This document shows, one piece after another, positions 53,310-62,189 of a stretch of 64,000 nucleotides of DNA. The notes beneath the pieces were generated by a model. It was given only the letters and a program-made list of their open reading frames with translations. It ran no database searches and was not told the DNA's origin. Each line of letters opens with the position of its first letter. Position 1 is the first letter of the stretch. The position numbers and the translations under genes were made by a program. Origin of the DNA: CAWCTB01 sp963798275 (GTDB lineage: Bacteria > Acidobacteriota > Terriglobia > Terriglobales > Acidobacteriaceae); assembly GCA_963798275.1 (NCBI GenBank), contig CAWCTB010000025.1, positions 62,001 to 126,000 of the forward strand, written 5' to 3'.

Positions 53310-55151
53310 TTATCGTTGCTGCTCGGCCATCAACTTCTCCACCGCCTGCAGGTTGTCGCGCGCCAATTCGTTGTCGGGCTTGAGCTCGAGGGCGCGCTCG
53401 AAGTGCGTCTTGGCTTCTGCTAACTTGCCCAGTTGCGCAAGTGCCGATCCCAGGTTGGTTTGCGCGCCGGCATCGTTCGGATTCAGCCGCACACATTCGC
53501 TGAATTGCTGCTCCGCTCCGGCAAAGTCGTTCTGCTCGGCCAGCGCGGTTCCCAGGTTGTAGTGCGCGTCGAAGTAGTTGGGCCGCGACTTAAGCGCGGT
53601 TTGGAATTGAGCGACCGCTTCGCTTACTTGTCCTGCGGCCAGCAGCGCGCCACCCAGCGCATTGCTCACGATGGGGTCGCCGGGGCGGATCTGCAGCGCC
53701 GCTTCGTAATGCGGAATGGCTTCGCTCACCTGGTCGCGCGCCTGCAGCATGGCCGCGAGGTTGTATTGCGCCTCGAAATTGTGAGGATTCTTCTCGACTT
53801 CGTGGCGCGAGAGGGCCTCCTCCAGCACCCTGCGGGGATCGACCGCCGCCGTCGAAGCATTCACCGGCAGCACCTGCAACCACAGGTGCGCCATCTCGTC
53901 GGTCGCGCGATTGCCGCCCTCCACCAATTTCGGAGGATGATTGGGGTTGGCCACGTTGTCTTCGGAATTGTCGTAGACGTAGCGCATGGTGATGGTGGTG
54001 CCCCTGGGCAGACGCACCGGTTCGGCATAGCGATACACCGCCTGCCAGTTCAGGTCCCAGTGCGGAATATGAATCAGCGACTCGGTTGTGCCGTCGGGCA
54101 GAGTGGCAATTGCCTGCGCGTCCTTGCCGAGGTAGTGCAGGTGCGGATAAATGGCCAGCACATCAACATCGACGGGCAGTGTGAAATTGTCGGTGACGAC
54201 GAAGTTCTTGTCGCCTGCCGGAATTTCGAGCGCCGCGTCGTTCTCGATCTCCAGCAGCATGGGATGCAGGGTGGCGGGCTTGTCGGTGAAGTACACCCCG
54301 ATGCTGGGCTGGATCGTCTCCGGCTTGCCTGAGGGCTGCAGGTGGGTGTTGAGCAGGAAGTCGGTGCCGGGATCGACACGCAGCGCCATGCCGTCGGGCT
54401 CGACGTACGGCACGGTGCCCGGCTTCCAGAAGAGGAAGTGGCTGTCGGGATCGAAGGCCTCCGACTCGATGCGCAGCTCCATGCCGCCGAATCCGGCGCC
54501 GGGTTCTTTCTCCATGGCGCGCGCGGATTCGAGGCGATCAACCAGGATATTGGCGTGATGCACCAGGCGCTTGTCGCCGGGACGAATCTCGACCGCCTTC
54601 ACCCAGCGGGTTTGGTCCACCGTGATCGGCAGGATGAAGTTCCAGTAGGTATCGACTCCCGTGGCCGGAAGATGAAAGGGCTTCGCCGCCTGCACGATCA
54701 GGTCGGGCTTGCCGAGCTGCCAGCCCGCGACGAATTGCGGCTGCGGCGGCAGATCGGCCGCACGCCCTTGCAGCGCGCCTTCGTCAAACCACTTCTGGAT
54801 GAGCGCAATCTGGGCATCGCTGAGCCGCCGCTCGTCGGCAAATTTCAGCTCGCCGGGCGCGGGTTGCCAGGGCGGCATGAAGCGGGTATGGGTGACGGCG
54901 ACGATCTGTCCGGCATGCTTCTTCACGTCCTCGTAAGTTAGCAACGGGAACGGCCCGGCTTCTCCCGGACGATGGCAACTGGAACAGTAGTGAAAGATGA
55001 TGGGAGCGATGTCGCGGTTGAAGGTGACTTTACGAGTGGCGGCGGAAGTAGATGCCGGCGGGTTCGAGTCCGCGAGTTTCGGCACTTCTGGTCCGGCGAA
55101 GAGCTGGGTGGCAATCAAAGTCGCGGCGGCCAGCACAGAGCCCGCCATCAA
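53310..55151 (-). CDS. Exported haem-c / copper-monooxygenase-like / TPR fusion protein
   Basis: 613 residues. After an N-terminal hydrophobic segment, residues 45-130 form a cytochrome-c-like domain ('HYCSSCHRPGEAGPFPLLTY', C56-C59-H60). Residues about 140-440 resemble the copper type II ascorbate-dependent monooxygenase fold: 'RLVHHANILVD' (about 197), 'LLNTHLQPSG' (about 269), 'IYPHLHYLGKDAQA' (about 337). Residues 455-613 are four TPR units ('FEAQYNLAAMLQARDQVSEA'). This combination is frequent in Acidobacteriota and Planctomycetes with unknown substrate. The redoxin gene 18 bases upstream is in the same operon. Confidence 0.82.
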   Translation of the reverse strand: MMAGSVLAAATLIATQLFAGPEVPKLADSNPPASTSAATRKVTFNRDIAPIIFHYCSSCHRPGEAGPFPLLTYEDVKKHAGQIVAVTHTRFMPPWQPAPGELKFADERRLSDAQIALIQKWFDEGALQGRAADLPPQPQFVAGWQLGKPDLIVQAAKPFHLPATGVDTYWNFILPITVDQTRWVKAVEIRPGDKRLVHHANILVDRLESARAMEKEPGAGFGGMELRIESEAFDPDSHFLFWKPGTVPYVEPDGMALRVDPGTDFLLNTHLQPSGKPETIQPSIGVYFTDKPATLHPMLLEIENDAALEIPAGDKNFVVTDNFTLPVDVDVLAIYPHLHYLGKDAQAIATLPDGTTESLIHIPHWDLNWQAVYRYAEPVRLPRGTTITMRYVYDNSEDNVANPNHPPKLVEGGNRATDEMAHLWLQVLPVNASTAAVDPRRVLEEALSRHEVEKNPHNFEAQYNLAAMLQARDQVSEAIPHYEAALQIRPGDPIVSNALGGALLAAGQVSEAVAQFQTALKSRPNYFDAHYNLGTALAEQNDFAGAEQQFSECVRLNPNDAGAQTNLGSALAQLGKLAEAKTHFERALELKPDNELARDNLQAVEKLMAEQQR

Positions 55152-55169
55152 TATTCTCTCCGGCCACCT

Positions 55170-55751
55170 TCATTGCAGGTCCGAGATATAGCAGCCGACG
55201 GCGGGTTGCGAGGCCGCGGCCGGCTGGCTCCCATTCAGCGCGTCCTGGATGGCGTCGGCAAGCTCATGGGTGGTGGGCGCGGAGCGAGTGCGGCCGAAGG
55301 CTACGTACCAGTTGTCGATGCGCCCGTGGTAGATCAGCTTGCCGGACGCATCGAACACCGCGGCCTCGGGGGTGATTTCGGCATGCGCCAGCTTGACCAG
55401 CTCGTGCTGCGGATCGCGCAGTCCGGCGAAGTGGTAACCAAACTCCTGTTGATACTTCCGAATGTCGCTGGGAGTGATCGCCTGGTCGGGATACACCAGC
55501 CAGAAGCTGGCCCTGCCGGCATACTCGCCGCCGATCTTCTGAATGACCGGGGCGTAGCGGTTGGAGACGGGGCAGTCGGTGCGCACGAAGATCAGGACGG
55601 AAACCTTGCCGGCGGCGCTCTCGAGCGGGTTGACGGCCTTGCCGTTGAGGTCCAGGCCGGTCTGTGCCACGCACGGTGGCATCATTACCGCGCAGGCCAG
55701 CGCAGCGGCTGCCAGCCGCAGCAAACCAGATCGTACCCGCATCGGAGACAT
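55170..55751 (-). CDS. Exported redoxin-domain (thioredoxin-fold) protein
   Basis: 193 residues if started at 55749-55751 (an ATG at 55742 is also possible). Signal peptide 'LRLAAAALACAVMMPPCVAQ', then a thioredoxin fold with 'VSVLIFVRTDCPVSNRYAPV', where one Cys takes the peroxidatic position without a CxxC, and 'EITPEAAVFDASGKLIYHGR'. The C-terminal 'AVGCYISDL' adds a possible resolving Cys. Such redoxins regularly precede the haem-c/copper/TPR protein and may supply or remove electrons, or insert copper. Confidence 0.8.
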   Translation of the reverse strand: MSPMRVRSGLLRLAAAALACAVMMPPCVAQTGLDLNGKAVNPLESAAGKVSVLIFVRTDCPVSNRYAPVIQKIGGEYAGRASFWLVYPDQAITPSDIRKYQQEFGYHFAGLRDPQHELVKLAHAEITPEAAVFDASGKLIYHGRIDNWYVAFGRTRSAPTTHELADAIQDALNGSQPAAASQPAVGCYISDLQ

Positions 55752-56037
55752 GAATTTCACCCAGGGGAAAACTGTGCTTGGAAGTATAGCCTGAGCGGCC
55801 ATTGCCGGGCGGCTGCGCCGGCATCCATCGGCAGGCGGGAGGCAGTTCTCCGGCGGTTCCGGAGCCCCGCCGGTAGCGAATTCTTTTACTCCATCTCACG
55901 CGCGATGGTAAGCTTTGGCTAACCCCCTGATGGTAAAGAACCCAGATGCCGGAGGGCGCCTCCGCTGCCACGGCTGAAGTTCACCCCCAAGTTAGGGAAC
56001 GTACGATTCGGCTCAAATGGGCCCCTGGAGATAAGTC

Positions 56038-56490
56038 ATGAAAAAAATTTTGATTACGATGGTGGCGGCAGCCTTCGCGTTCGGCCTCACGCTGCACGCG
56101 CAGGACCTGGCAACCGATGTGAAAAAGGGCGCCGATAAGACGGCCGATGCCACCAAGGACGCCGCCAAGGGCACGGCCCACGCCGTCGACAAAGGCACCA
56201 AGGCCACCGTCCACGGCACCACGAAAGCCGCCGATGAGACAGCGGATGCCACCGTCGATGCCGCCAAGGACACGGGCCACGCCGTCGACAAGGGCACCAA
56301 GGCCACCGTCCATGGCACCACGAAGGCGGCCGACAAAACGGCGGATGCAACGAGCGATGCTGCCAAAGCCACCGCCCATGGCACCACCAAGGCAGCCACC
56401 AAAACTGCCGACGCTACGGGTGATGCCGCCAAGGCCACGGGTAAGGCAGTAAAAAAGGGCGCCGATAAGACTGCCGACGTAGTGAAGTAA
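56038..56490 (+). CDS. Exported LEA-like repeat protein (Ala/Lys/Thr/Asp-rich)
   Basis: 150 residues from the ATG at 56038 (GGAGATAAG site), signal peptide 'ILITMVAAAFAFGLTLHAQ'. The mature chain consists of amphipathic repeats such as 'KGADKTADATKDAAKGTAHA', 'VDKGTKATVHGTTKAAD' (twice, 32 residues apart), 'KTADATGDAAKATGKAV'. It has no Cys, Trp or aromatic residue to speak of. This resembles group 3 late-embryogenesis-abundant proteins and apolipoprotein-type helices, which are disordered in water and protect membranes or proteins in drying. The repeated 50-base DNA stretch (56185-56240, 56281-56336) points to recent internal duplication. Confidence 0.75.
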   Translation: MKKILITMVAAAFAFGLTLHAQDLATDVKKGADKTADATKDAAKGTAHAVDKGTKATVHGTTKAADETADATVDAAKDTGHAVDKGTKATVHGTTKAADKTADATSDAAKATAHGTTKAATKTADATGDAAKATGKAVKKGADKTADVVK

Positions 56491-56800
56491 CCCGGCGTCT
56501 TGCCAGCAAGAACCGGAGGTTCCCGCATGGGAGTGAGCTTAGGCTGCCGCGGGAACCTTTTCCAACTGCGGAGCCGTTATGCCCGCGCCAAGATACGTCC
56601 CGTTCTGCAGACCGTTCTTCGTCCGGAAGTTTTCTCGCGGAACTGCAACTTTTACCAGTATAGGTATCCGCCGGTCTTACGGTATGCTTTCGCTGGAATC
56701 CGGCGGAGAACTGAGTTACGCTGCTACAGTATTCCGACTCACCTGTTAACCTCAGTTCGAGCCGAAGATTTGGATGTCACTTCAAAAGTGAGGTGCCGTA
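56491..56800. other. Intergenic stretch
   Basis: About 310 bases with no supported gene. A short 'ggttcccgcatgggag...ccgcgggaacc' inverted repeat (56518-56559) follows the LEA-like gene and may stop transcription. Confidence 0.4.
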
Positions 56801-57294
56801 ATGAAGAATCAACGCGGCTTAGTAACGTCGTGTAGTCTGCTCCTGATTACGCTTGTTCTGCTTCGCCGGCCAGGCGATGGCCCAGAGGAATAAGAAATAC
56901 GCCTGTAGCGAAGCGGACCCCGCAAGCCTTGTGCAACGCCGCCAACACCTGCGGCTCCGCCTCCGCTCCCTGCACCATCGACGTGACCAAGTCAGGGAGC
57001 TCGTCCAACGTCAAACCTGGAATCCCGAATGCCAAGAACAACCAGTTCTTCTGCATTAAGGCCGGTACGACGACGGTGTGGATGAGTTCAAACAAGAATA
57101 CGGGCTTTATGGTGTCGTTCGGCACCGACTCGCCCTTCGATCCCGACGATCCCATCATGGGCGGCGGGAACAAGCCGGTCACGGTGAAGGCGGCCGCCCC
57201 AGGCTGTTACCGCTACGATGCCGGCGCATTCTATTCCGGGGCAACGTACGGCATGAGCGGCGGGAGCAAGCCCGAACTGGTCATTCTGCCGTAG
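56801..57294 (+). CDS. Small exported Cys-containing protein, frame broken twice
   Basis: The ATG at 56801 (GAGGTG site) starts 'MKNQRGLVTSCSLLLITLV'. The signal peptide continues in the next frame ('CFAGQAMAQRNKKYACSEAD'), and near 56928 the third frame takes over ('CNAANTCGSASAPCTIDVTK' to the stop at 57292-57294). Two surplus bases, at about 56858 and at a TT near 56927, reconcile all parts into a 163-residue exported protein with four or five Cys and a beta-rich body ('TGFMVSFGTDSPFDPDDP'). I recognise no family. A terminator follows at 57466. Confidence 0.6.
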
Positions 57295-57434
57295 AGCAGA
57301 GTGGTCGGGCGAAGCCGGCGGCTCGAGAGGCGAGGCAAGACATTGCGTGAGGCCCACGTTCCTGCGATGCAGGGAGGAGCGTGAGCCTCGACCTCGATGC
57401 GAGGGAAGGGCATGCTGCGCCGCAAGCTGATTGG

Positions 57435-57497
57435 GTAGTTGTATAGTTTCGTGATTCTTGAACTAAGCCGGAGGGTTCAACTCCGGCTTTTTCTCTG
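57435..57497 (+). terminator. Terminator with a conserved 31-base leader, copy 1
   Basis: Stem AGCCGGAG / CTCCGGCT (57466-57488) with a 7-base loop and TTTT tail. The 31 bases before it (gtagttgtat ... ttgaacta) recur with five differences at 58151-58181, also in front of a hairpin. Confidence 0.75.
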
Positions 57498-57514
57498 CCC
57501 GCTGGACTCCGCTT

Positions 57515-57823
57515 CTAGCGCGCAAAGTGGAGCTGCAGCGAAGCCACAGAAACTGCGGACGCGGCCACGATGACCAGGTGCGCCCACTTCACTCGTGCCG
57601 GGATGCGCTGGCTCAGGGATACGAGCACGCCAACGATTGCGGCCGCGGCCGCCAGCGGACCGCCCAGCAACACCGCCAGCGCGACAAACGCGGACGAACC
57701 CTGTCCCCATTGTTCGAGGGGCCGCTGCAGCGACAGGTTGAGCAGGACGCTCCACCCGCCCACCAGCGCCGGCAGGCACAACAGAATTGTCGGAATGAGA
57801 GTCAAGATGCCTTTGCTTCGCAT
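57515..57823 (-). CDS. Small membrane protein, three transmembrane segments
   Basis: 102 residues from the ATG at 57821-57823 behind GGCGGGAT. Hydrophobic segments at about residues 6-27, 44-68 and 80-97 with short charged loops ('SLQRPLEQWGQGSS', 'SLSQRIPARVKWAH'). No family recognised. It converges with the terminator of the preceding gene. Confidence 0.6.
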   Translation of the reverse strand: MRSKGILTLIPTILLCLPALVGGWSVLLNLSLQRPLEQWGQGSSAFVALAVLLGGPLAAAAAIVGVLVSLSQRIPARVKWAHLVIVAASAVSVASLQLHFAR

Positions 57824-58150
57824 CGACCATCCCGCCTCTATCGAAATTCTACCGCCGCGCAAGCGACACCGGCCCGTTCCATTTTGGGAATCGTCTGGCC
57901 GACGTGACGGCGCAACTGCATGAACCGCGGAAGCGGTGCTCTACCCTGGCGCCAGGAATCATGCCGCCGACCCTATCTGCGGCAAACCACGATTTAATGG
58001 GATCACGAGCGCAAGAAAGTTACCGTGGTCAACCGTCCGTGACAAGGGAGCACCACCATCCCTTCTAGCACGACCAGAGAGTGGGCCTTCGTGCCCAGCT
58101 TGGGCTGTCTCTCAGTCCCCAAAGAGAAATGGCCGGAGCGTGTTGATGCT

Positions 58151-58214
58151 GTAGTTGTATCGTTTCGAGACTATTGAACTATAGGCCGGGCGGCAAGCCC
58201 CGGCTCTTGTCTGG
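58151..58214 (+). repeat. Conserved leader plus hairpin, copy 2
   Basis: gtagttgtat-cgtttcgaga-ctattgaacta followed by the hairpin GCCGGG/CCCGGC and a CT-rich tail. It is the counterpart of 57435-57497. No gene lies directly before it; the 57863-58150 interval has no supported gene. Confidence 0.6.
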
Positions 58215-58281
58215 CCTGACTTATAACAGATTGGCAAATAGTGTAGCCGCGACGTGACAGCGGTGCCCCCTCGGCTGCGCC

Positions 58282-58393
58282 GGCTGCTAAAAAGTCCGTT
58301 CAACGTGCTACCGGGGCTAAAGCCCCTGTGTATTTGCAACGGCTTAGACGCTGGCCTGAAGGCCGCTACAGGAACCTATTTTTCAGCGGCCTC
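58282..58393 (-). repeat. MITE-like repeat, copy B
   Basis: Reverse complement of copy A (26952-27084) with the same terminal inverted repeats and internal hairpins ('ggggctttagcccc', 'ggccttcaggcc'). Slightly shorter (112 bases). The similarity is high across the full length. Confidence 0.75.
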
Positions 58394-58599
58394 TGAAAGC
58401 AGGCTCAATTAGAGGAAAGGGCGGCGGGATGGCGCAGCGCGGAAGAGCCTGTTACGAAACTAGTGCCGTCCGCTAAAGCGGACCTAGACACCCCCTACTT
58501 ACGCCTTCCCAGCGATGAATCGCTGGGCTTAGATATGCTGTCCTGCGGGACGGGCATGTGCTTTGTCCCACCGCATCGGCGCAGCGGCGAGTTTGCGTA

Positions 58600-60086
58600 A
58601 CTGCCTCTGAAGCGCGGCTCTACGTTCATCCGAACAGCAACAGAAATTTCTAAGGAAGGTCTCATAAGTCAAGGCCGAGCCGGTAACGAGGGCCGAAGGC
58701 CCGAACGATTGAGAGCGGCGAGTGGGTGACCGGCAACTCATGAATGGAACGCGGCAGAAAACTCTGGGCAAGCAATTGCTGCAGACCTTGGCGGCGGAAG
58801 GCCGGGGTGAAGCCCTGGACGCCGAGGCCAAGAAAGTTAGAACCAATCATGGCGAAGCCAGCACCAGAAAGCCCGGCCTTGGCCAACAATTAATGGAGGA
58901 GGTGCGGCCGGAGAATCTCGAAAGAGCGTGGAAACGCGTTCGCGGGAACAAGGGCGGTCCTCGGCGTAGATGGGATGACCATCAACGCCGCCAAGGATTT
59001 CCTGCGTGAGCACTGGCCAACCATTCGGTCTCAATTGCTTGAGGGTACCTATCAGCCGCAACCGGTCAAACGGGTTGAAATACCTAAGCCGGATGGCGGG
59101 GTCAGAAAGCTCGGCGTGCCTTGCGTCGTCGACAGACTGGTCCAGCAAGCTATGCTGCAGGTTCTCCAGGAGCGGTGGGACCAATTCCGAGCACAGTTAC
59201 GGCTTCCGACCGGGACGCTCCGCCCATCAAGCGGTGACCCAGCGCGACCGGCTGCATTGCCGAAGGCTATAGGCTTCAGTCGTAGACCTTGATCTCGAAA
59301 AGTTTTTGGACCGAGTCAATCACGACTGCTTGATGTCGCGCGTCGCCGCACGATTGTCCGATAGACGCGTGCTCAAACTGGTCCGGGCGTTTCTCGATGC
59401 CGGGGTGATGGAAGTCGTTTGGTCCGTCCGGTGGACGAGGGGACCCCGCAAGGCGGTCCGCTTTCGCCCCTCTCAACACTGTATCGATAACTCGATAAGG
59501 AACTGGTCCGACGTCGCATACGCTTTGCCGTTACGCGGATGACTGTAACATTTATGTTCACAGGGGTTGAGCATCTCGAATGACGGGAGCGGAGCGGCGC
59601 ATTGCGCCAAAGGCCCTCGATGAATTTCGAAGAAGCAGATCCGGGACATGACGCCGAACACGGGGGATCAGTCTGCAAAAGCTGATTGAAGAACTGACGC
59701 GATACCTCATCGGATGGCGCGGCTACTTCAGCTTCTGCCAGACCCCAATAGTGCTCACGGCCCTCGAAGCGTGGATTCGCCGACGATTACGCTTGTATCT
59801 TTGGCGGCAGTGGCAAAACGGCCAAAACCGCTTTAAGGAACTGCGCCGTCGCGGCGTGTGAAGTTCCATGCAGCGGTCGCCGCCGGTTGGCCGACAGGGA
59901 TTCTGGCGCATGTCAGGACACCCGGCGGTACAACAGGCTTTGCGCAACCACTATTTCGACACACTGACATCCCCCGAATTCAGGCCCGCCAAAGCTTAAC
60001 CCGGTCGAACCGCCGTGGTAGGTACGGACTGCCCGGTGGTGTGGGAGGGACGACGCCGTGAGGTGTCCCTCTATCCCGATCGAATC
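58600..60086 (+). mobile_element. Group II intron, decayed
   Basis: Ribozyme-like sequence before the intron-encoded protein ('taaggaaggtctcataagtc', 'gagagcggcgagtgggtgacc') and the 3' end after it ('ggtggtgtgggagggacg' at about 60035, 'ctatcccgat' at 60071-60080) match bacterial group II introns; the last part is domain V/VI-like. The 5' boundary cannot be fixed. The encoded protein is destroyed, so the intron cannot move on its own. Confidence 0.75.
58740..59999 (+). pseudogene. ltrA: Group II intron reverse transcriptase/maturase, multiply frameshifted
   Basis: Start ATG 58740 ('MNGTRQKTLGKQLLQ'). Pieces in changing frames follow the usual order: 'MEEVRPENLERAWKRVRGNK', 'VDGMTINAAKDFLREHW', 'IPKPDGGVRKLGVPCVVDRL', 'SEHSYGFRPGRSAHQAV', 'DLDLEKFLDRVNHDCLMSR', 'GTPQGGPLSPL', the RT active site 'YADDCNIYVHRG', the maturase domain 'LTRYLIGWRGYFSFCQTP' and the C-terminus. 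At least five frameshifts and two in-frame stops are needed to connect them. All domains were once present; length fits 400-430 residues. Confidence 0.85.
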
Positions 60087-60218
60087 CCATACAATTCCTT
60101 CAGTTTCGGAAAATGCTCTAACTCTCGCCCCTCTCAGGCCGCCGCCTCACCTCTCGCCGAACATTTACGGGCTTTTAGGGGACATTGGGTAAAAAACCGC
60201 CCCGCTATACGGACTTAT

Positions 60219-60249
60219 CCGCTTTTTGCATTGCAAAAGCGGGATTTTT
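60219..60249 (+). terminator. Terminator-like hairpin
   Basis: CCGCTTTT / AAAAGCGG with a TGCATTGC loop followed by GATTTTTG. No intact gene precedes it. Confidence 0.6.
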
Positions 60250-60968
60250 GTCATTGTGTGGCCGCCCCCATCGACACATAATAACGCCAATAGCAGCCAC
60301 CCCCCTTCCCCTCACATCCAACGCTCTCGCCAACCCTCGCGGCCATGCCAACTCGCCAAGACAGCATGGCGGCGAGGCTATCACGATTCGCCTGCGTCAT
60401 CGTCGTGGCCTGGGATACCAGCTTTCGCCCCAGGACACGAGGACACTGTTCGCTATCGAGCACCTCGCGGCCGACGAAAAGACCGGGCGCGTGATTCTTG
60501 ATCAGCTCGAAGGAGGGAGCCGGCGAAAACCGGCGTCGCCGTGATCGGGACGCTCTCTAATTCGGCGACTGGATCGTGCGCAAATATATCGCCGAGTTCG
60601 GAGCCGAGTATCATCGCGCCGGATTTTTGTTCAGAATGCGCACCGGCGTCCCCTACGGGCGATCGAGTTCAGCCATTCGCCGCAGTCCGATCTTCTGATC
60701 GATCGAGCCGATAAACGTCAACTCCGCGACATGCGCCGCTCCGGGGTCATGGAGGCGTACGGGCGGCGCTGAGGCCGTCTTGAAGTTCGGAAACTCGATC
60801 GACCCGTCATCCTTCCTGTTCAAGACCTACAATCCGGTGGACATCGAGAAGGTCAAACAGACGGACGTTTTGCGGCTGGAGGGACGTCGCCGCCGGAACA
60901 AAAACTGAAATTGATTCCGAACTGATCAGCCGGCTTCCAAATGCGAAATTGCAAGTCATTGAAATTGC
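60250..60968. other. Region with coding-like fragments, no assignable gene
   Basis: Several pieces look protein-coding in changing frames on the plus strand: 'LFAIEHLAADEKTGRVILDQ' (about 60448-60510), 'DWIVRKYIAEFGAEYHRAGF' (about 60560-60620) and an open frame 60777-60908 with 'SIDPSFLFKTYNPVDIEKV' and a basic end 'GRRRRNKN'. They could be one broken gene of about 150 codons or more. I cannot name it. Confidence 0.35.
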
Positions 60969-61041
60969 TGGAGCAGGTGAGGGAATGGAACCCTCGTATT
61001 CAGCTTGGAAGGCTGCTGCTCTACCATTGAGCTACACCCGC
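60969..61041 (-). tRNA. tRNA-Gly (anticodon TCC), apparently damaged
   Basis: On the minus strand: acceptor GCGGGTG / CACCTGC, D arm GCTC-AATGGTA-GAGC, anticodon arm GCAGC-CTTCCAA-GCTG with anticodon TCC, encoded CCA. The T loop reads TTCCATT instead of TTCGATT, so the purine at position 57 is lost, and the 3' strand of the T stem seems one base short. These are strange in an essential tRNA and fit the general damage of the last 4 kb. Confidence 0.8.
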
Positions 61042-61639
61042 ATGAGCATTTCGCGTCGAAGGAGCTGAAAACTTGAAGCTCGTTTGGCGAGCCAAGCGCG
61101 ATAGGATCGCTATCGCCATGATCTGCATGATGTCAAAGCCGCCGCGATGTCGACGTTTCGATCAGCCACGGCTAACATGCTGAATTCAACAAACTCAACC
61201 CGAAGGTCTCCCTTCCACTTCGGCTGCGTCCTTTGCGCCGCGCGCCGCTGTTTCACGCGGATTATCGGCAGTGTGACATGCCAAATAAGATTAAAAGTGG
61301 CGGAAATCCCCGGATTATGCGCCCTGATGACTGCGCCGAACGGATGAGTTTCTGTCGGTGGTTAGCTATAGTCGTAAATCGAACAGTAGGAATTCGTCTG
61401 TTCCGTCAGCAATCCGAAAGTAATCTTTTCCAGGATCGATCCGACCAAACTCCCATTCGCGATAAATGTTTCATATGGCCGACCGCGCCGAAAAAGTCGA
61501 CTCCTTCGCACATGCAGCGAGAAGCTGTGAAAAATGGTAATACCCGAAACTGACGACGAGGCCTTCCAAAAGTCGAGCACAGGCTGATATCTGCAGCAGG
61601 CCAGCAGAGTTGCTCAGTACCCCGGTGCAGATAGGCAGG
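61042..61639. other. Stretch without an assignable gene
   Basis: About 600 bases. Short frames occur on both strands. The segment 61080-61150 ('RAKRDRIAIAM') has a coding look but is interrupted. Base composition falls in 61260-61560 compared with the rest of the window. Confidence 0.3.
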
Positions 61640-62130
61640 CAGGACTGCGGCGGCGGTAGCGGCGAAGGCGAGTTGTTGCGCTGGGTCCTTTCCAGGAGAG
61701 TGAGTTTCGACGCGACGGCGTCACGGATTCTCGCCCATTGACTGCGCTCGGGCCCCGCCCCAGCAACGGCGAGGTTTCAGCAATGAATAGGCGATAACAT
61801 CGTCCTGCGGCGCGCCTGACGCTTGTCATACATCGCCGAGCATGTCTTGCGCGTTCGGAAAACCCTGATGGCGCAGCCAGTGCCGTCCTGCCGCCACGAT
61901 GAAGATCTACGACCTGGCCATGGGCGTACATGAAGCGAGATCGCCTGCGCCCTGGCGTCGCCTAGCGCAGCGAGGTCGAGAAAGATTTGCGCCGCCCTCA
62001 CGTAATCATGCGCCGCTACTGCAGCAGTTCCGCGCGACCGGTTCGCGGCGGCAGCCTGAAAGGAGCGACTGGCGCGAACAGGCAGAGCGCGGCCAGAAGG
62101 GGCCATCGACAAGACTTTAGCCCACCGCAA
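61640..62130 (-). pseudogene. Sel1-like repeat protein fragment, frameshifted
   Basis: Minus-strand pieces read 'DYVRAAQIFLDLAALGDARA' and, after a frame change, 'LAFMYAHGQVV', then 'VYDKRQ' and 'VIAYS', which are successive parts of Sel1 repeats (AA-x-x-x-x-x-A-x-x-G-x-A-x-A-x-x-x-L-x-x-x-Y). Sel1-like proteins are exported or periplasmic adaptors. At least three indels break the frame. It lies just downstream of the prepilin peptidase and GspD fragments on the same strand. Confidence 0.55.
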
Positions 62131-62189
62131 ACCGACCGGACAAGAGCGCCGCATCTTTGGGCAAACTCTGGCGCGAGGGGTGAGATCAT

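Noticed and set aside
56185..56336. Duplicated 50-base stretch considered as a mobile repeat
   Set aside because: It is in frame within the LEA-like gene and reflects internal protein repeats.
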